Shown: positions 53,017 to 61,973, counted from the first letter of the stretch. The stretch is 64,000 nucleotides of DNA from Clostridium beijerinckii (GCF_018223745.1 NZ_CP073653.1:2322001-2386000); one strand, 5' to 3'. A program made the numbers and translations. Notes: generated from the letters alone by a model not told the origin.

Positions 53017-53113
53017 TATATATGTATTGCAATTGTTTTTACACATTTTGTATGCAAGAATTTACTTATCCTGAAAACATACTAAGTGTAATTTTATTAT
53101 TGCAACATAGATA
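53017..53113 (+). repeat. Family D repeat, copy 2
   Basis: TATATATGTATTGCAATTG, then TTTTACACATTTTGTATGC, AACATACTAAGTGTAATTTT and TATTGCAACATAGATA. It lies between the candidate RNA terminator and mutS2. Confidence 0.7.
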
Positions 53114-53224
53114 AATATTTGATGAATGTATACATTGCATTAAATATTGGTTTGTTAAGTAACTCTATTTTGAAATCTATAACCTTATTCGTGGCTTGAA
53201 TATATAAGAAAAGGAAATGAAAAA

Positions 53225-55111
53225 ATGAATAATGCCACATTAGAAAAATTAAATTATAAAGAATTAAAAGACATTGTAAAATCATTTTGTGTAAGTAACT
53301 TGGGAAAAAAGTTGATTGATAAATTAGTTCCAAGTAATAATATAAAACAAGTAAGAAGAATGATTAAAGAAACTTCTGAAGGGAGAAGACTAATCGATGC
53401 ATCTTATCATATGCCCCTTGAAGGAGTATTTGATATATCTCCATTAATTGAAAAAATAGAAAAAGGTGGGGTTTTGGAACCTTCAGAAGTGATTACGGTA
53501 GGAGATTTTCTTAGAGGATGCAGAAAAGTAAAAGCATTCATTAAAGATAAAGAAGGATATGCAGAAACATTAAGTGCATATGGAGAAAATATTACAGACT
53601 TAAAATATATTGAAGATGAAATAAATATAGCTATTAGAGGAACCATTGTTGATTCTAATGCTACAAAAGAACTTAAAAAAATTCGTAGGAGCATTGAGCT
53701 TTGTGAGGAAAAAATAAAAGAAAAGATAGAAAGATTTATTAAGAATCCAAGCAATAAAGAGTATATGCAAGAATTTTTTGTTAGTATAAGGAATGGAAGA
53801 TATACAGTTCCTATAAAAGCTGCTTATAAAAATCATGTACAAGGGACTATAGTTGAAGCTTCTTCAAAAGGTACTACAGTGTTTATGGAGCCAGCTTCAG
53901 TGTCAAAATATACAATTGAATTAATAACTTTAAAGGCTGAAGAGAGCATTGAAGAATACAAAATATTATCTACCTTAAGTGAAATGATTTTTCAAAAGCA
54001 TCAAGAAATAAAAATAAATATCGAAGTTATTTCAGAGTATGACATGATACTTGCGAAAGCAAAATATAGCAAGGAAATAAACGGAATCGAGCCCAAGCTT
54101 AATGACTACGGTTATATAAAAATAATAAAGGGAAAATATCCATTAATTAAAGAATGCGTTCCACTGGATTTTGAAATAGGAAATAAATATAGAAGCTTAA
54201 TAATAACTGGTCCAAATGCAGGCGGAAAGACAGTTGTATTAAAAAGTGTTGGGTTACTTACTTTAGCAGCATTAAGTGGATTTCATATAAGTGCACATGA
54301 AAATACTGAAATTGCAGTATTTGATGATATTTTTGTTGATATTGGTGATAATCAGAGTATAGAAAATGCTTTAAGTACATTTTCATCTCATGTAAAAAAT
54401 TTAGCAGAGATTTTAAAAGAAAGCAGTAGAAATTCATTATTACTTTTTGATGAAATTGGAAGTGGCACAGAACCAAATGAAGGAGCCGCACTTGCTATTG
54501 CAATTTTAGAAGAATTTTATCATAAGGGGTGCATTACAGTAGCAAGTACTCATTATGGGGAAATTAAAAACTTTTCGCAAAATCATCCAGACTTCGAAAA
54601 TGCAGCTATGGAATTTAAAAGAGATACTTTGGAGCCATTATATAAACTTCATATAGGAAAAAGCGGAGACAGTAATGCCCTATATATATCAAGAAAAATG
54701 GGTATTAGTGATAATATAATTGAAAGAAGTAGAAAATATATTCAAACAAAAGATTATAATTATAATTTAGTAAAAGAAAGTAAAATTCCTAAAAGAGAAA
54801 TAGAAAAATCCGAAACTCATGAGTATATTTATAGAGTTGGAGATAAAGTATTACTGCTTGATAAAGATGCAAGTGGAATTGTCTATAAAGAAATTGATAG
54901 ATTAAATAATATAACTGTTTTATTTAATAATGAATTTATAGAAGTAAATTACAGAAGGCTTAAACTTGAAATTAGTGCTGAAGAATTATATCCTAAAGAT
55001 TATGATATGAGTCAGCTATTTTCAAGCTATAAAGAAAGAAAACTTAATAGAGACATTGAAAGAGGATCTAAAAAAGGACTAAAAAAATTTAGAAAACAGG
55101 AAGGTATATAG
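53225..55111 (+). CDS. MutS2-like DNA/ribosome-acting ATPase without Smr domain
   Basis: The 628-residue protein has the MutS2 core: helical lever region (residues 1-280), then the ATPase with Walker A ITGPNAGGKTVVLKSVG, Walker B SLLLFDEIGSGTEPNEG and the switch STHYGEIK. Full MutS2 is about 785 residues and ends in an Smr endonuclease domain; this protein ends in a short basic tail after a KOW-like strand region (YRVGDKVLLLD), so Smr is missing. MutS2 rescues collided ribosomes and suppresses recombination; without Smr it cannot cleave nucleic acid. It is probably an extra paralogue. It has GGAAATG close to its start and no operon partners. Confidence 0.9.
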   Translation: MNNATLEKLNYKELKDIVKSFCVSNLGKKLIDKLVPSNNIKQVRRMIKETSEGRRLIDASYHMPLEGVFDISPLIEKIEKGGVLEPSEVITVGDFLRGCRKVKAFIKDKEGYAETLSAYGENITDLKYIEDEINIAIRGTIVDSNATKELKKIRRSIELCEEKIKEKIERFIKNPSNKEYMQEFFVSIRNGRYTVPIKAAYKNHVQGTIVEASSKGTTVFMEPASVSKYTIELITLKAEESIEEYKILSTLSEMIFQKHQEIKINIEVISEYDMILAKAKYSKEINGIEPKLNDYGYIKIIKGKYPLIKECVPLDFEIGNKYRSLIITGPNAGGKTVVLKSVGLLTLAALSGFHISAHENTEIAVFDDIFVDIGDNQSIENALSTFSSHVKNLAEILKESSRNSLLLFDEIGSGTEPNEGAALAIAILEEFYHKGCITVASTHYGEIKNFSQNHPDFENAAMEFKRDTLEPLYKLHIGKSGDSNALYISRKMGISDNIIERSRKYIQTKDYNYNLVKESKIPKREIEKSETHEYIYRVGDKVLLLDKDASGIVYKEIDRLNNITVLFNNEFIEVNYRRLKLEISAEELYPKDYDMSQLFSSYKERKLNRDIERGSKKGLKKFRKQEGI

Positions 55112-55215
55112 ATATCTAACGTTAAAACTTAGATTTATTCGATGACTCAACGAAATCAAATATATTTCTAGTATAGCGGTATATTCTAACTGTAAGTTGA
55201 GCTCTTAAATTGTCT
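55104..55215 (+). repeat. Family A MITE-like element, copy A13 (internally deleted)
   Basis: The ends TATATAGATATCTAACGTTA and AATTGTCTATCTATAAAG remain but only about 110 bases, with the hairpin core absent. It overlaps the stop codon region of the MutS2 gene. Confidence 0.6.
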
Positions 55216-55395
55216 ATCTATAAAGTTAAAAAGGAAAGAATATAAGAATTTAGGAATAAAGGAATTTAAGAATTAAAGAATATAAGAATTTAAATTCTTA
55301 AGAAGGAAAGAATTTAAGAATTTAAAAGTGAAAATATTTTTAAAGAAAAAATATAAAAAGTTAACAATTTATAGTGTTTTCAACGCTTTGAACAA
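55208..55395 (+). repeat. Family C repeat, copy 2
   Basis: Same sequence order as 7918-8092, with more GAATTTAAGAATT iterations, the palindrome TAAGAATTTAAATTCTTA and the end AAAAAGTTAACAATTTATAG. It follows directly on a family A end. Confidence 0.7.
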
Positions 55396-55397
55396 TT

Positions 55398-55506
55398 ATA
55401 TATAGTGTAAAAATAATTCTTCGTTATAATTCTAAAAATATTGAAGGAATTTTAGCTGTAATTGTGAATTGTGAAACTTGCATTGTGAATTGCAGCATAT
55501 ATATTA
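55398..55506 (+). repeat. Family B repeat, copy 6
   Basis: TATATAGTGTAAAAATAATTC, then AATATTGAAGGAATTTTAGC, AATTGTGAATTGTGAAACTT and GAATTGCAGCATATATATT. Confidence 0.8.
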
Positions 55507-55510
55507 AAAA

Positions 55511-55558
55511 AGGTTATCTTATAGAGGTGTATAAACCAATAAGATAACCTCTTTTTAT
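55511..55558 (+). terminator. Intrinsic terminator downstream of the MutS2-like gene
   Basis: AGGTTATCTTAT and ATAAGATAACCT pair perfectly over 12 bases and run into CTTTTTAT. Confidence 0.85.
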
Positions 55559-55712
55559 AAAAAGCATAATAATGTATTAATTCTTTCTAATTCAGGAAAC
55601 ATGTATTAAGTAAGCCTTTTTATTGGTAAATAATAATGCTATAATATGAACAGATTATTACACATGTCATAGGTGATAATTTTACTGTTACTGAATGAAT
55701 TGGAGGAAACAT

Positions 55713-56966
55713 ATGAAGGAAAACTTGGAAGTTACATTAAAGCAAATGATTCATATCATTCATAGAGCTATTAATTCTGTGGACAAAAGACTTTTGAATC
55801 ATGGAGAAAAAGTTGCATATATAATGTTAAATTTATTAAAAGCAAAAGGAAATTATAGTAATGAAGATATGCTTAAAATTTGCGTCATATCAATTTTTCA
55901 CGATATTGGTGCATATAAGGTTGCGGAAAGAGATAAGCTTGTTGATATTGATGTAAAAACTCCATTTGATCACGCTATCTATGGTTCATTATTTATAAAA
56001 TATTTTTCTCCGTTACCTAATTTATATAATATAGTTCTAAGCCATCATTTTACGTGTAAGTATTTTAAGGACAAGCACATGGATATTATATCTAAAGAAG
56101 GAATGATATTAAGTTTTGCCGATTATATTGATAGGGTATATTTATCAAAAAAAGAATTAACGAAAGACTTTATTAGAAATCATGCAGAAGAATATTCAAA
56201 TGAGTATATAGAATTATTGCTGGAAGCAGATAGAAAATTTAATTTTATTGAAAAGCTAATAGATAAAACTTATGTTGACGAGTTGTATGATTTTTTTGGT
56301 ACTAGAATACTTACAAGAGATGAAGTTGTATCATATAGTAAAATGTTAGCTTATTCAATTGATTTTAGAAGTGAAGCAACAGTTAAACATACTATATTAG
56401 TAGAAGCTGTAAGTTATCAAATTGCAAAGCTGTGTGGGTTAGATGAGAAAATTTTATCAAAAATTAAATTGGCAGCTGCACTTCATGATATAGGAAAGAT
56501 TGCTATTCCAGTAGAAATCTTAGAAAAGCCCGGTAAACTTACAGACGAAGAGTTTGAAATTATGAAAAGCCATGCTATTATAGGATATGAGATTTTAAGT
56601 GATTTAAATATAGATGATATAAGAGATATAGGAACATTTCACCATGAGAAGTTAGATGGTGCGGGTTATCCATTTGGGCTAAAAGGAAATCAATTAACTA
56701 AAGAAATGAGAATAGTAGCAATAGGGGATATTACTAGTGCCTTATTAGGAGTAAGGAGTTATAAAGAGGAATTTAGCAAAGATAGGATAATTAAAATTTT
56801 AAATAATATGGCTAAGGATAATAAAATTGATTTATATATCACTAATTTGCTTATAGATAATTATGATTTTATAATTGATGAGGCAAAAAAGCAGGCTAGT
56901 GATTTAATGGCAAAATATCTAAATATAACGACTGAATATAAACAATTATTAAAAAAATTCTCGTAA
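55713..56966 (+). CDS. Tandem HD-domain protein with C-terminal HD-GYP (c-di-GMP phosphodiesterase-like)
   Basis: Starting at ATG 55713 (after TGGAGGAAAC), the protein has 417 residues and two HD domains. The first (about 25-190) has SIFHDIGAYKVAERD and LSHHFTC; the second (about 220-390) has AALHDIGKIAIPVEILEKPG, GYEIL and HHEKLDGAGYPFGL, the HD-GYP signature. HD-GYP domains degrade cyclic di-GMP. The N-terminal HD keeps the His-Asp pair but lacks GYP. No receiver or membrane segment is seen, so it is a cytosolic enzyme whose signal is unknown. A strong terminator follows. Confidence 0.88.
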   Translation: MKENLEVTLKQMIHIIHRAINSVDKRLLNHGEKVAYIMLNLLKAKGNYSNEDMLKICVISIFHDIGAYKVAERDKLVDIDVKTPFDHAIYGSLFIKYFSPLPNLYNIVLSHHFTCKYFKDKHMDIISKEGMILSFADYIDRVYLSKKELTKDFIRNHAEEYSNEYIELLLEADRKFNFIEKLIDKTYVDELYDFFGTRILTRDEVVSYSKMLAYSIDFRSEATVKHTILVEAVSYQIAKLCGLDEKILSKIKLAAALHDIGKIAIPVEILEKPGKLTDEEFEIMKSHAIIGYEILSDLNIDDIRDIGTFHHEKLDGAGYPFGLKGNQLTKEMRIVAIGDITSALLGVRSYKEEFSKDRIIKILNNMAKDNKIDLYITNLLIDNYDFIIDEAKKQASDLMAKYLNITTEYKQLLKKFS

Positions 56967-56985
56967 AAATAAGTGAATATCATAT

Positions 56986-57037
56986 AATCCCAAGCAATTA
57001 AATATATGTGCTATATAATTAATTGCTTGGGATTTTT
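56986..57037 (+). terminator. Intrinsic terminator after the HD-GYP gene
   Basis: AATCCCAAGCAATTA and TAATTGCTTGGGATT pair perfectly over 15 bases, followed by TTTAG. Confidence 0.85.
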
Positions 57038-57160
57038 AGTTGAAAAGTTATTTTTAATAGGATTTCCAAATTTCTTTAGAAATTCTTTCGATTTAATTGT
57101 AAACTATCTTTATTTTTGAATTGTATATTTTACTTGTAGCTAATCAGTATATAAAAAATA

Positions 57161-57253
57161 AATATGTTGTAATTGAGTTTCTACATTTTGCTTTAATTTA
57201 ACGTTTGGATTACTAGGAACTTAAATGCAAATCTGTTATTGCGGCATATATCA
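57161..57253 (+). repeat. Family D repeat, copy 3
   Basis: AATATGTTGTAATTGAGTTT, then CTACATTTTGCTTTAATTTA, then AGGAACTTAAATGCAAATC and TATTGCGGCATATATC. Reverse complement of 44003-44097. The adjacent 57254-57445 stretch has a ribosome site before a seven-codon ORF and nothing else. Confidence 0.75.
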
Positions 57254-57448
57254 TCTAAGAATAGGAGGTGTTTATGAAAGAATCTTTAATTCTATAATTT
57301 ACAATCAAATTTAATAAAAATAAAATTAGTATGAAAGTATATTTATGAGTTTGGAAATGCTTCACATATGATATATAATAAATTTTATGTGAATTTTATT
57401 CCAAATTAAATAAGAATAGGAATTTTAGTATGTATTCTAAGATTAATT

Positions 57449-57560
57449 AAATATATATTGCAAAAATAATTCTTCATGACAATTCTAAAAATATTGCAAG
57501 AATTTTAGCTGTAATTATGAATTGTGAAATGTGAATTGTGCATTACAATATATATATGAA
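57449..57560 (+). repeat. Family B repeat, copy 7
   Basis: ATATATATTGCAAAAATAAT, then AAAATATTGCAAGAATTTTAG, AATTATGAATTGTGAAATGT and CATTACAATATATATATG. Confidence 0.85.
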
Positions 57561-57606
57561 TCAAATATTATTTGTAAATTATAGTAAGTGAGGGTGTTAA
57601 AGAATA

Positions 57607-58311
57607 ATGAATTTTTATAATGTTTTAATAGTTGAAGATGAAAAAGAAATATGTGATGGAATAGAGATATACTTGAAAAACCAAGGCTACAATGTTTATA
57701 GAGCAAGCAATGGAATAGAAGGATTGGAGATAATAGAAAATCAAACTTTGCATTTGGCAATAGTTGACATAATGATGCCGAAGATGGATGGAATAACAAT
57801 GGTGATGAAACTCCGTGAGAATTATGATTTTCCTGTAATAATGCTTACTGCAAAATCAGAGGAGATGGATAAAATTCTAGGCCTTAATATTGGAGCGGAT
57901 GACTATGTAACTAAGCCATTTAATCCAATGGAGTTGATAGCTAGAGTCAATTCCCAGCTTAGAAGATATTCAAAATATTTAAGTGTTGTAAGTGGAGCTG
58001 AACAAAAAAGTAATGTATTTTCAATTGGTGGTCTAGAGTTAAACAATGATACAAAAGAAGTGATTCTTGATGGAGAATTAATAAAAGTTACACCAATAGA
58101 ATTTAAAATATTACAATTGTTAATGAAAAATCCAGGAAGAGTTTTTTCAGCAGAAGAAATATATGAAAAAGTGTGGAATGAGGAAGCCATAAATACTGAT
58201 ACAGTAATGGTTCACGTTAGGAATATAAGAGAAAAAATAGAGATTGATACAAAGAATCCAAAATATTTAAAGGTGGTATGGGGAGTTGGATACAAAATTG
58301 AAAAACAGTAA
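57607..58311 (+). CDS. OmpR/PhoB-family response regulator
   Basis: The 234-residue protein has a receiver domain (residues 5-120): acidic pocket VEDEKE, phosphoacceptor Asp54 in LAIVDIMMPKMDG, Thr in VIMLTAKSEE and Lys in YVTKPFNPME. A winged-helix output domain follows (about 140-232) with TPIEFKILQLLMKNPGRVFS and VMVHVRNIREKIE. It overlaps the next gene, a histidine kinase, by 26 bases, so they form a cotranslated two-component pair, resembling VanR/VanS-type systems. Target genes are not evident nearby. Confidence 0.94.
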   Translation: MNFYNVLIVEDEKEICDGIEIYLKNQGYNVYRASNGIEGLEIIENQTLHLAIVDIMMPKMDGITMVMKLRENYDFPVIMLTAKSEEMDKILGLNIGADDYVTKPFNPMELIARVNSQLRRYSKYLSVVSGAEQKSNVFSIGGLELNNDTKEVILDGELIKVTPIEFKILQLLMKNPGRVFSAEEIYEKVWNEEAINTDTVMVHVRNIREKIEIDTKNPKYLKVVWGVGYKIEKQ

Positions 58312-60442
58312 AAAATCATATGTTACAAATTTAGTAACATTTATTATATTTTTAATAATGTCAGTAGGAATATTTAGTATTTATCCTAACATGAGGGAAT
58401 GGGCAAAAGCGGAGCCTAAATCTCCATTTGAAGAAGATGAGTTCTTAAGAACTATTTATAAAAATGATTATGTTTTATATAAAGATCTTGTAGGACAGAC
58501 AAACCATGAAGAGTTATCAGGTGATAAAATTTATATATCATCCTATGATACACATAATGATACTGAGGAAAATACTATTCGAAATTTTAACTATGAACTG
58601 AGTGAGTGGAAAAATAATTTGAATAATAACTATAAAAATCTTGATTATTTAGTGTATAGTGATGATGCAAATATTACAAATACAAATAATGATTTAAAGG
58701 AATTAATATCTGATAGTGAAGTTAATAATTTAAAGAATAAATATTCGTGGTACATGACCGTAAAATATGATAACACTGGATTAATGTCAATAAGTAATGT
58801 TTATGGTGCTGATGCAAATATCGTAAAAAATGCATTTTCAGGCCTAAATATAAGAGAAATTTGGGGATATCCTCGTAGTAATGAAGAGAATGTTAAATTT
58901 AATCCTATTAAGAATGTAACTTTCATTTATGGAATTCCTAAAGACCTTAAATATACAGATGCCTTAAGCAGAAGGATAGATGAATCACAAAATAAAATGA
59001 ATATTGCATCTGTGGTAGCTATCCTCTTAGGAATAGTAAGTATTATATTAATACTTAGTTTACTAATTCCTTATAAAAATGGTAAGGAAGTATTTGGAGT
59101 TAAATATTTCTCGAAAATTCCTTTTGAGATTAATTGCTTTATTTTTGGAGCAGGTGGAATTGTCATTGGAACTGTATTAGGACTTACGGTAACAGAAACT
59201 TTAAGAAATAGATTTGCTATAAATTTAATTGGCTCAAGAATGGATAAAAACCTTGAAAGTTATACAGTAATTTCAGTAAATATAATTATGTGGATGGCAG
59301 CTATTTATATTATATTTGCAGGTGTCATGTTATTAAAAAGCATAATAAATTTTGGAGTAATTAAATACTTAAAAGAAAACTTATTAATAATTAAGATTTC
59401 TAGGCAGATTAAAAAGCTATTCAGTAATGTATTTAATTATATAGAGCATATAGATTTAAATGATAAATCCAATAAGTTCATTATAAAAGTTATTGGCGTA
59501 AATTTGATAATAATGTTAATCTGCTGTATTTTCTGGTTTTTTGGAATAGTAATAGCATTAATTTATAATATGATATTATTTCATTCAATTAGAAAACAGT
59601 ATGGAGATATAAGGAATAAGTTTAGTATACTTTTAAATGAAGCAGATAGAATTGCTGGCGGTAATTTAGAAGTAGAAATAGAGGATGATTTAGGATTATT
59701 CAATCCACTAAAAGATAGAATTGAAAAAATAAAAGATGGTTTGAAAAAAGCGGTAAGTGAAGAAGTTAAAAGTCAGAGAATGAAAACTGAACTTATTTCA
59801 AATGTTTCGCATGATTTAAAAACACCTCTTACTTCAATAATAACTTATACTGATTTATTAAAAAAAGATAATTTAACTGAAGAAGAAAGAAAATCGTATA
59901 TTGATACAATTGATAAAAAATCACAAAGATTAAAATTTCTGATTGAAGACTTGTTTGAAGTAAGTAAGGCTACTAGTGGAGATATTAAGCTAAACTTAGT
60001 GAATGTAGATATTGTAGAATTAATGAGACAGACGCAAATTGAATTAGATGATAAAATAAAGGATTCAAAGTTAATATTAAAAAATAGTTACCCTGCAAGT
60101 AAGGTGATATTAAATCTTGATAGCCAAAAAACCTTTAGAATTTTTGAAAATCTAATAATAAATGTAGTCAAATATGCTATGAAGGGATCAAGAGTATATG
60201 TAGACATAATAGATCATGAGAAAAATGTAGAGATTACAATAAAAAATATGTCTGCAGAAGAGTTGAATTTTGATCCATTTGATATTGTAGATAGATTCCA
60301 AAGAGGAGATAAATCAAGGAATACAGAAGGATCTGGTCTTGGTCTTGCAATTGCAAAGAGTTTTGTGGAAGTCCAAGGTGGAACTTTTAATATAGAGATA
60401 GATGGAGATTTATTTAAGGTTGTAATTAAATTTAATAAGTAA
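58286..60442 (+). CDS. Membrane sensor histidine kinase, partner of the upstream regulator
   Basis: The protein (718 residues if started at TTG 58286; TTG 58298 is an alternative) begins inside the regulator gene. A first membrane segment (about 18-35) is followed by a 200-residue extracytosolic region, then several helices (about 238-257, 285-305, 335-355, 400-430). The kinase core has the H-box LISNVSHDLKTPLTSIITY, the N-box FENLIINVVKYAM and GSGLGLAIAKSFVE. The D-box is weak (ITIKNMSAEELNF in place of DxGxG), as in some VanS-like kinases. It phosphorylates the upstream regulator; the stimulus is unknown. Confidence 0.9.
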   Translation: MDTKLKNSKKSYVTNLVTFIIFLIMSVGIFSIYPNMREWAKAEPKSPFEEDEFLRTIYKNDYVLYKDLVGQTNHEELSGDKIYISSYDTHNDTEENTIRNFNYELSEWKNNLNNNYKNLDYLVYSDDANITNTNNDLKELISDSEVNNLKNKYSWYMTVKYDNTGLMSISNVYGADANIVKNAFSGLNIREIWGYPRSNEENVKFNPIKNVTFIYGIPKDLKYTDALSRRIDESQNKMNIASVVAILLGIVSIILILSLLIPYKNGKEVFGVKYFSKIPFEINCFIFGAGGIVIGTVLGLTVTETLRNRFAINLIGSRMDKNLESYTVISVNIIMWMAAIYIIFAGVMLLKSIINFGVIKYLKENLLIIKISRQIKKLFSNVFNYIEHIDLNDKSNKFIIKVIGVNLIIMLICCIFWFFGIVIALIYNMILFHSIRKQYGDIRNKFSILLNEADRIAGGNLEVEIEDDLGLFNPLKDRIEKIKDGLKKAVSEEVKSQRMKTELISNVSHDLKTPLTSIITYTDLLKKDNLTEEERKSYIDTIDKKSQRLKFLIEDLFEVSKATSGDIKLNLVNVDIVELMRQTQIELDDKIKDSKLILKNSYPASKVILNLDSQKTFRIFENLIINVVKYAMKGSRVYVDIIDHEKNVEITIKNMSAEELNFDPFDIVDRFQRGDKSRNTEGSGLGLAIAKSFVEVQGGTFNIEIDGDLFKVVIKFNK

Positions 60443-60566
60443 TGAGTAGATTTAATCTGTTGACAATAAACTAATGCAGCTTTACTAGTTAAGTGATTTT
60501 TAATATACTTATGTTAGACGGCAAAATCAAAAAAATAATAGGTTGTTAGTTAATAAAGGAGGCATT

Positions 60567-60749
60567 ATGTTTACCAAGGAGGAACTTTTAGTAATTGAAG
60601 ATGCATTAAAAATTGCAGATGCAGAATATATAAAGTTAATTGATGAAAACAAAAATAATAAAAACAGAATGGTTGCATTTAATAGAAAGCAAAAGAAGTT
60701 ATGGTTAGTTCAAAATAAATTAAAAAAACTTAAAGAAGAACAAAATTAA
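60567..60749 (+). CDS. Small basic helical protein, unknown function
   Basis: ATG 60567 follows AAAGGAGG with a four-base spacer and gives 60 residues: a helix beginning MFTKEELLVIEDALKIADAE and a Lys/Asn-rich second half ending KKLKEEQN. It is all helical and could form a hairpin or coiled coil. I do not recognise a family. A family A element begins at its stop codon. It lies 124 bases after the histidine kinase gene; whether they are cotranscribed is unclear. Confidence 0.6.
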   Translation: MFTKEELLVIEDALKIADAEYIKLIDENKNNKNRMVAFNRKQKKLWLVQNKLKKLKEEQN

Positions 60750-61036
60750 ATTTAGACTTATGCGATAATCTGCCGAAAGGACAGGTACTCTGTTGTTTCG
60801 GTTACTGAGAATAAGTTGAGGCTTTCTAACATCATAAGTTGCACCATTTCAGCATGCTCACGAGACAAGCTCGTGACAAGCAAAATGGAACAACTTATGA
60901 TGAAGAAATGCCTGCAACATATTCTCTAATGTAACACTGCATATTATGACCCCTGTGGTTACAAAAGAGTACCTGTCCTTTCTGATATAGCAGATTTTTC
61001 AAACTATAAGTATAATTCTCAAATTGGATATCTATA
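60749..61036 (+). repeat. Family A MITE-like element, copy A14
   Basis: About 288 bp, nearly identical to 7660-7925 and in the same orientation, but with the extra module ATTATGACCCCTGTGGTTAC near 60950. Near-identity over 50 kb distance suggests recent copying. Confidence 0.85.
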
Positions 61037-61139
61037 AAGAAGAGCAACATTAAATATAGTAGATTCATCTTATTGAAAAAATGATGAGTCTACTATATTT
61101 TTATGCAATTATACTTCACTTATTTCATGAATATATTTA

Positions 61140-61410
61140 TAAATTTGCCCAAAGTTTAAGTTCATGTCTTTAACTAGAAATCATAAATATATTTGTGGAG
61201 AAAATATTTGAAAATGAGCTGTTAAAGGTTCTTAGCTGTAGGTTGTTCCATTTTTGCTTGTCACACTGAAAGTGGGAGCATGCTAAAGTGGATACAACCT
61301 GCTGCTTAGAACCTTCAGCGATATTTTCATAGATTTTCGGAATCAAAATATTTATGATTTCGGCAAGTTAACACACGTAATATAATTTTAAATTTGTATA
61401 TCGGTTATAA
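61140..61410 (-). repeat. Family A MITE-like element, copy A15
   Basis: About 270 bp, close to 50625-50937 and the reverse complement of 14012-14340: GAAATCATAAATATATTTGT, GGTTGTTCCATTTTTGC, GGGAGCATGCTAAAGTGG, ACCTTCAGCGATATTTTC. Confidence 0.8.
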
Positions 61411-61494
61411 GTTATTTGAATCGAATTGGTTTGCTAAAAGAAAGTTAACATATTATAATGTTTTAGTATGAAATTACTGTTTTATATTAAAAAA

Positions 61495-61597
61495 AATATA
61501 TATATTGCAAAAATAATTCTTCATCATGATTCTAAAACTATTGCAAGAATTTTAGCCGTAATTGTGAATTGTGCATTGTGAATTGCAACATATATAA
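61495..61597 (+). repeat. Family B repeat, copy 8
   Basis: A near-consensus copy: ATATATATTGCAAAAATAAT, AACTATTGCAAGAATTTTAG, AATTGTGAATTGTGCATTG and AATTGCAACATATATAA. It ends about 20 bases before the next gene. Confidence 0.85.
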
Positions 61598-61618
61598 ATA
61601 AAAATAGGAGCGATATGT

Positions 61619-61960
61619 ATGAATAAATTATTTCAAATTAAAGATTTAGAGTTTTATGAAGAGGATTTTGTTGATGATATAAAAGATTATGAAGATATAA
61701 TTGATATTATTGATGAGTTAAGTGAAAATTTAAGTTATGAGATTATAGAGATTGCAGGTTCCAATGGATGTTGTGATAAGACAAAGAAAAATTATCTAGT
61801 TGAGATAATTGGATATATTGATGAAAATGATGAGTTTATTACTAAAGAGGAGAGAGAAGCTTTAGGAGTTATGGATCTAAATAAGAGATTTGATTTATTT
61901 GTTATAACAGTACATAAGTGTACAGCATGTAATAAGTGGGTAATTTCTATATTAGAATAA
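61619..61960 (+). CDS. Small acidic protein with Cys pairs, unknown function
   Basis: A 113-residue protein from ATG 61619, with AGGAG upstream. The N-terminal half is very acidic (DFVDDIKDYEDIIDIIDELS). A CC pair lies in SNGCCDKTKKN, and CTACNKW near the C-terminus gives a CxxC pair, so one metal could be bound by four cysteines. I do not recognise a family. A short terminator follows at once, so it is a single-gene unit. Confidence 0.6.
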   Translation: MNKLFQIKDLEFYEEDFVDDIKDYEDIIDIIDELSENLSYEIIEIAGSNGCCDKTKKNYLVEIIGYIDENDEFITKEEREALGVMDLNKRFDLFVITVHKCTACNKWVISILE

Positions 61961-61973
61961 TTATAGGATAATT

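Noticed and set aside
57274..57297. Seven-codon ORF (MKESLIL) with excellent AGGAGGTG site
   Set aside because: Too short to support as a gene; it could be a leader peptide or a decayed start, but nothing lies downstream to regulate.
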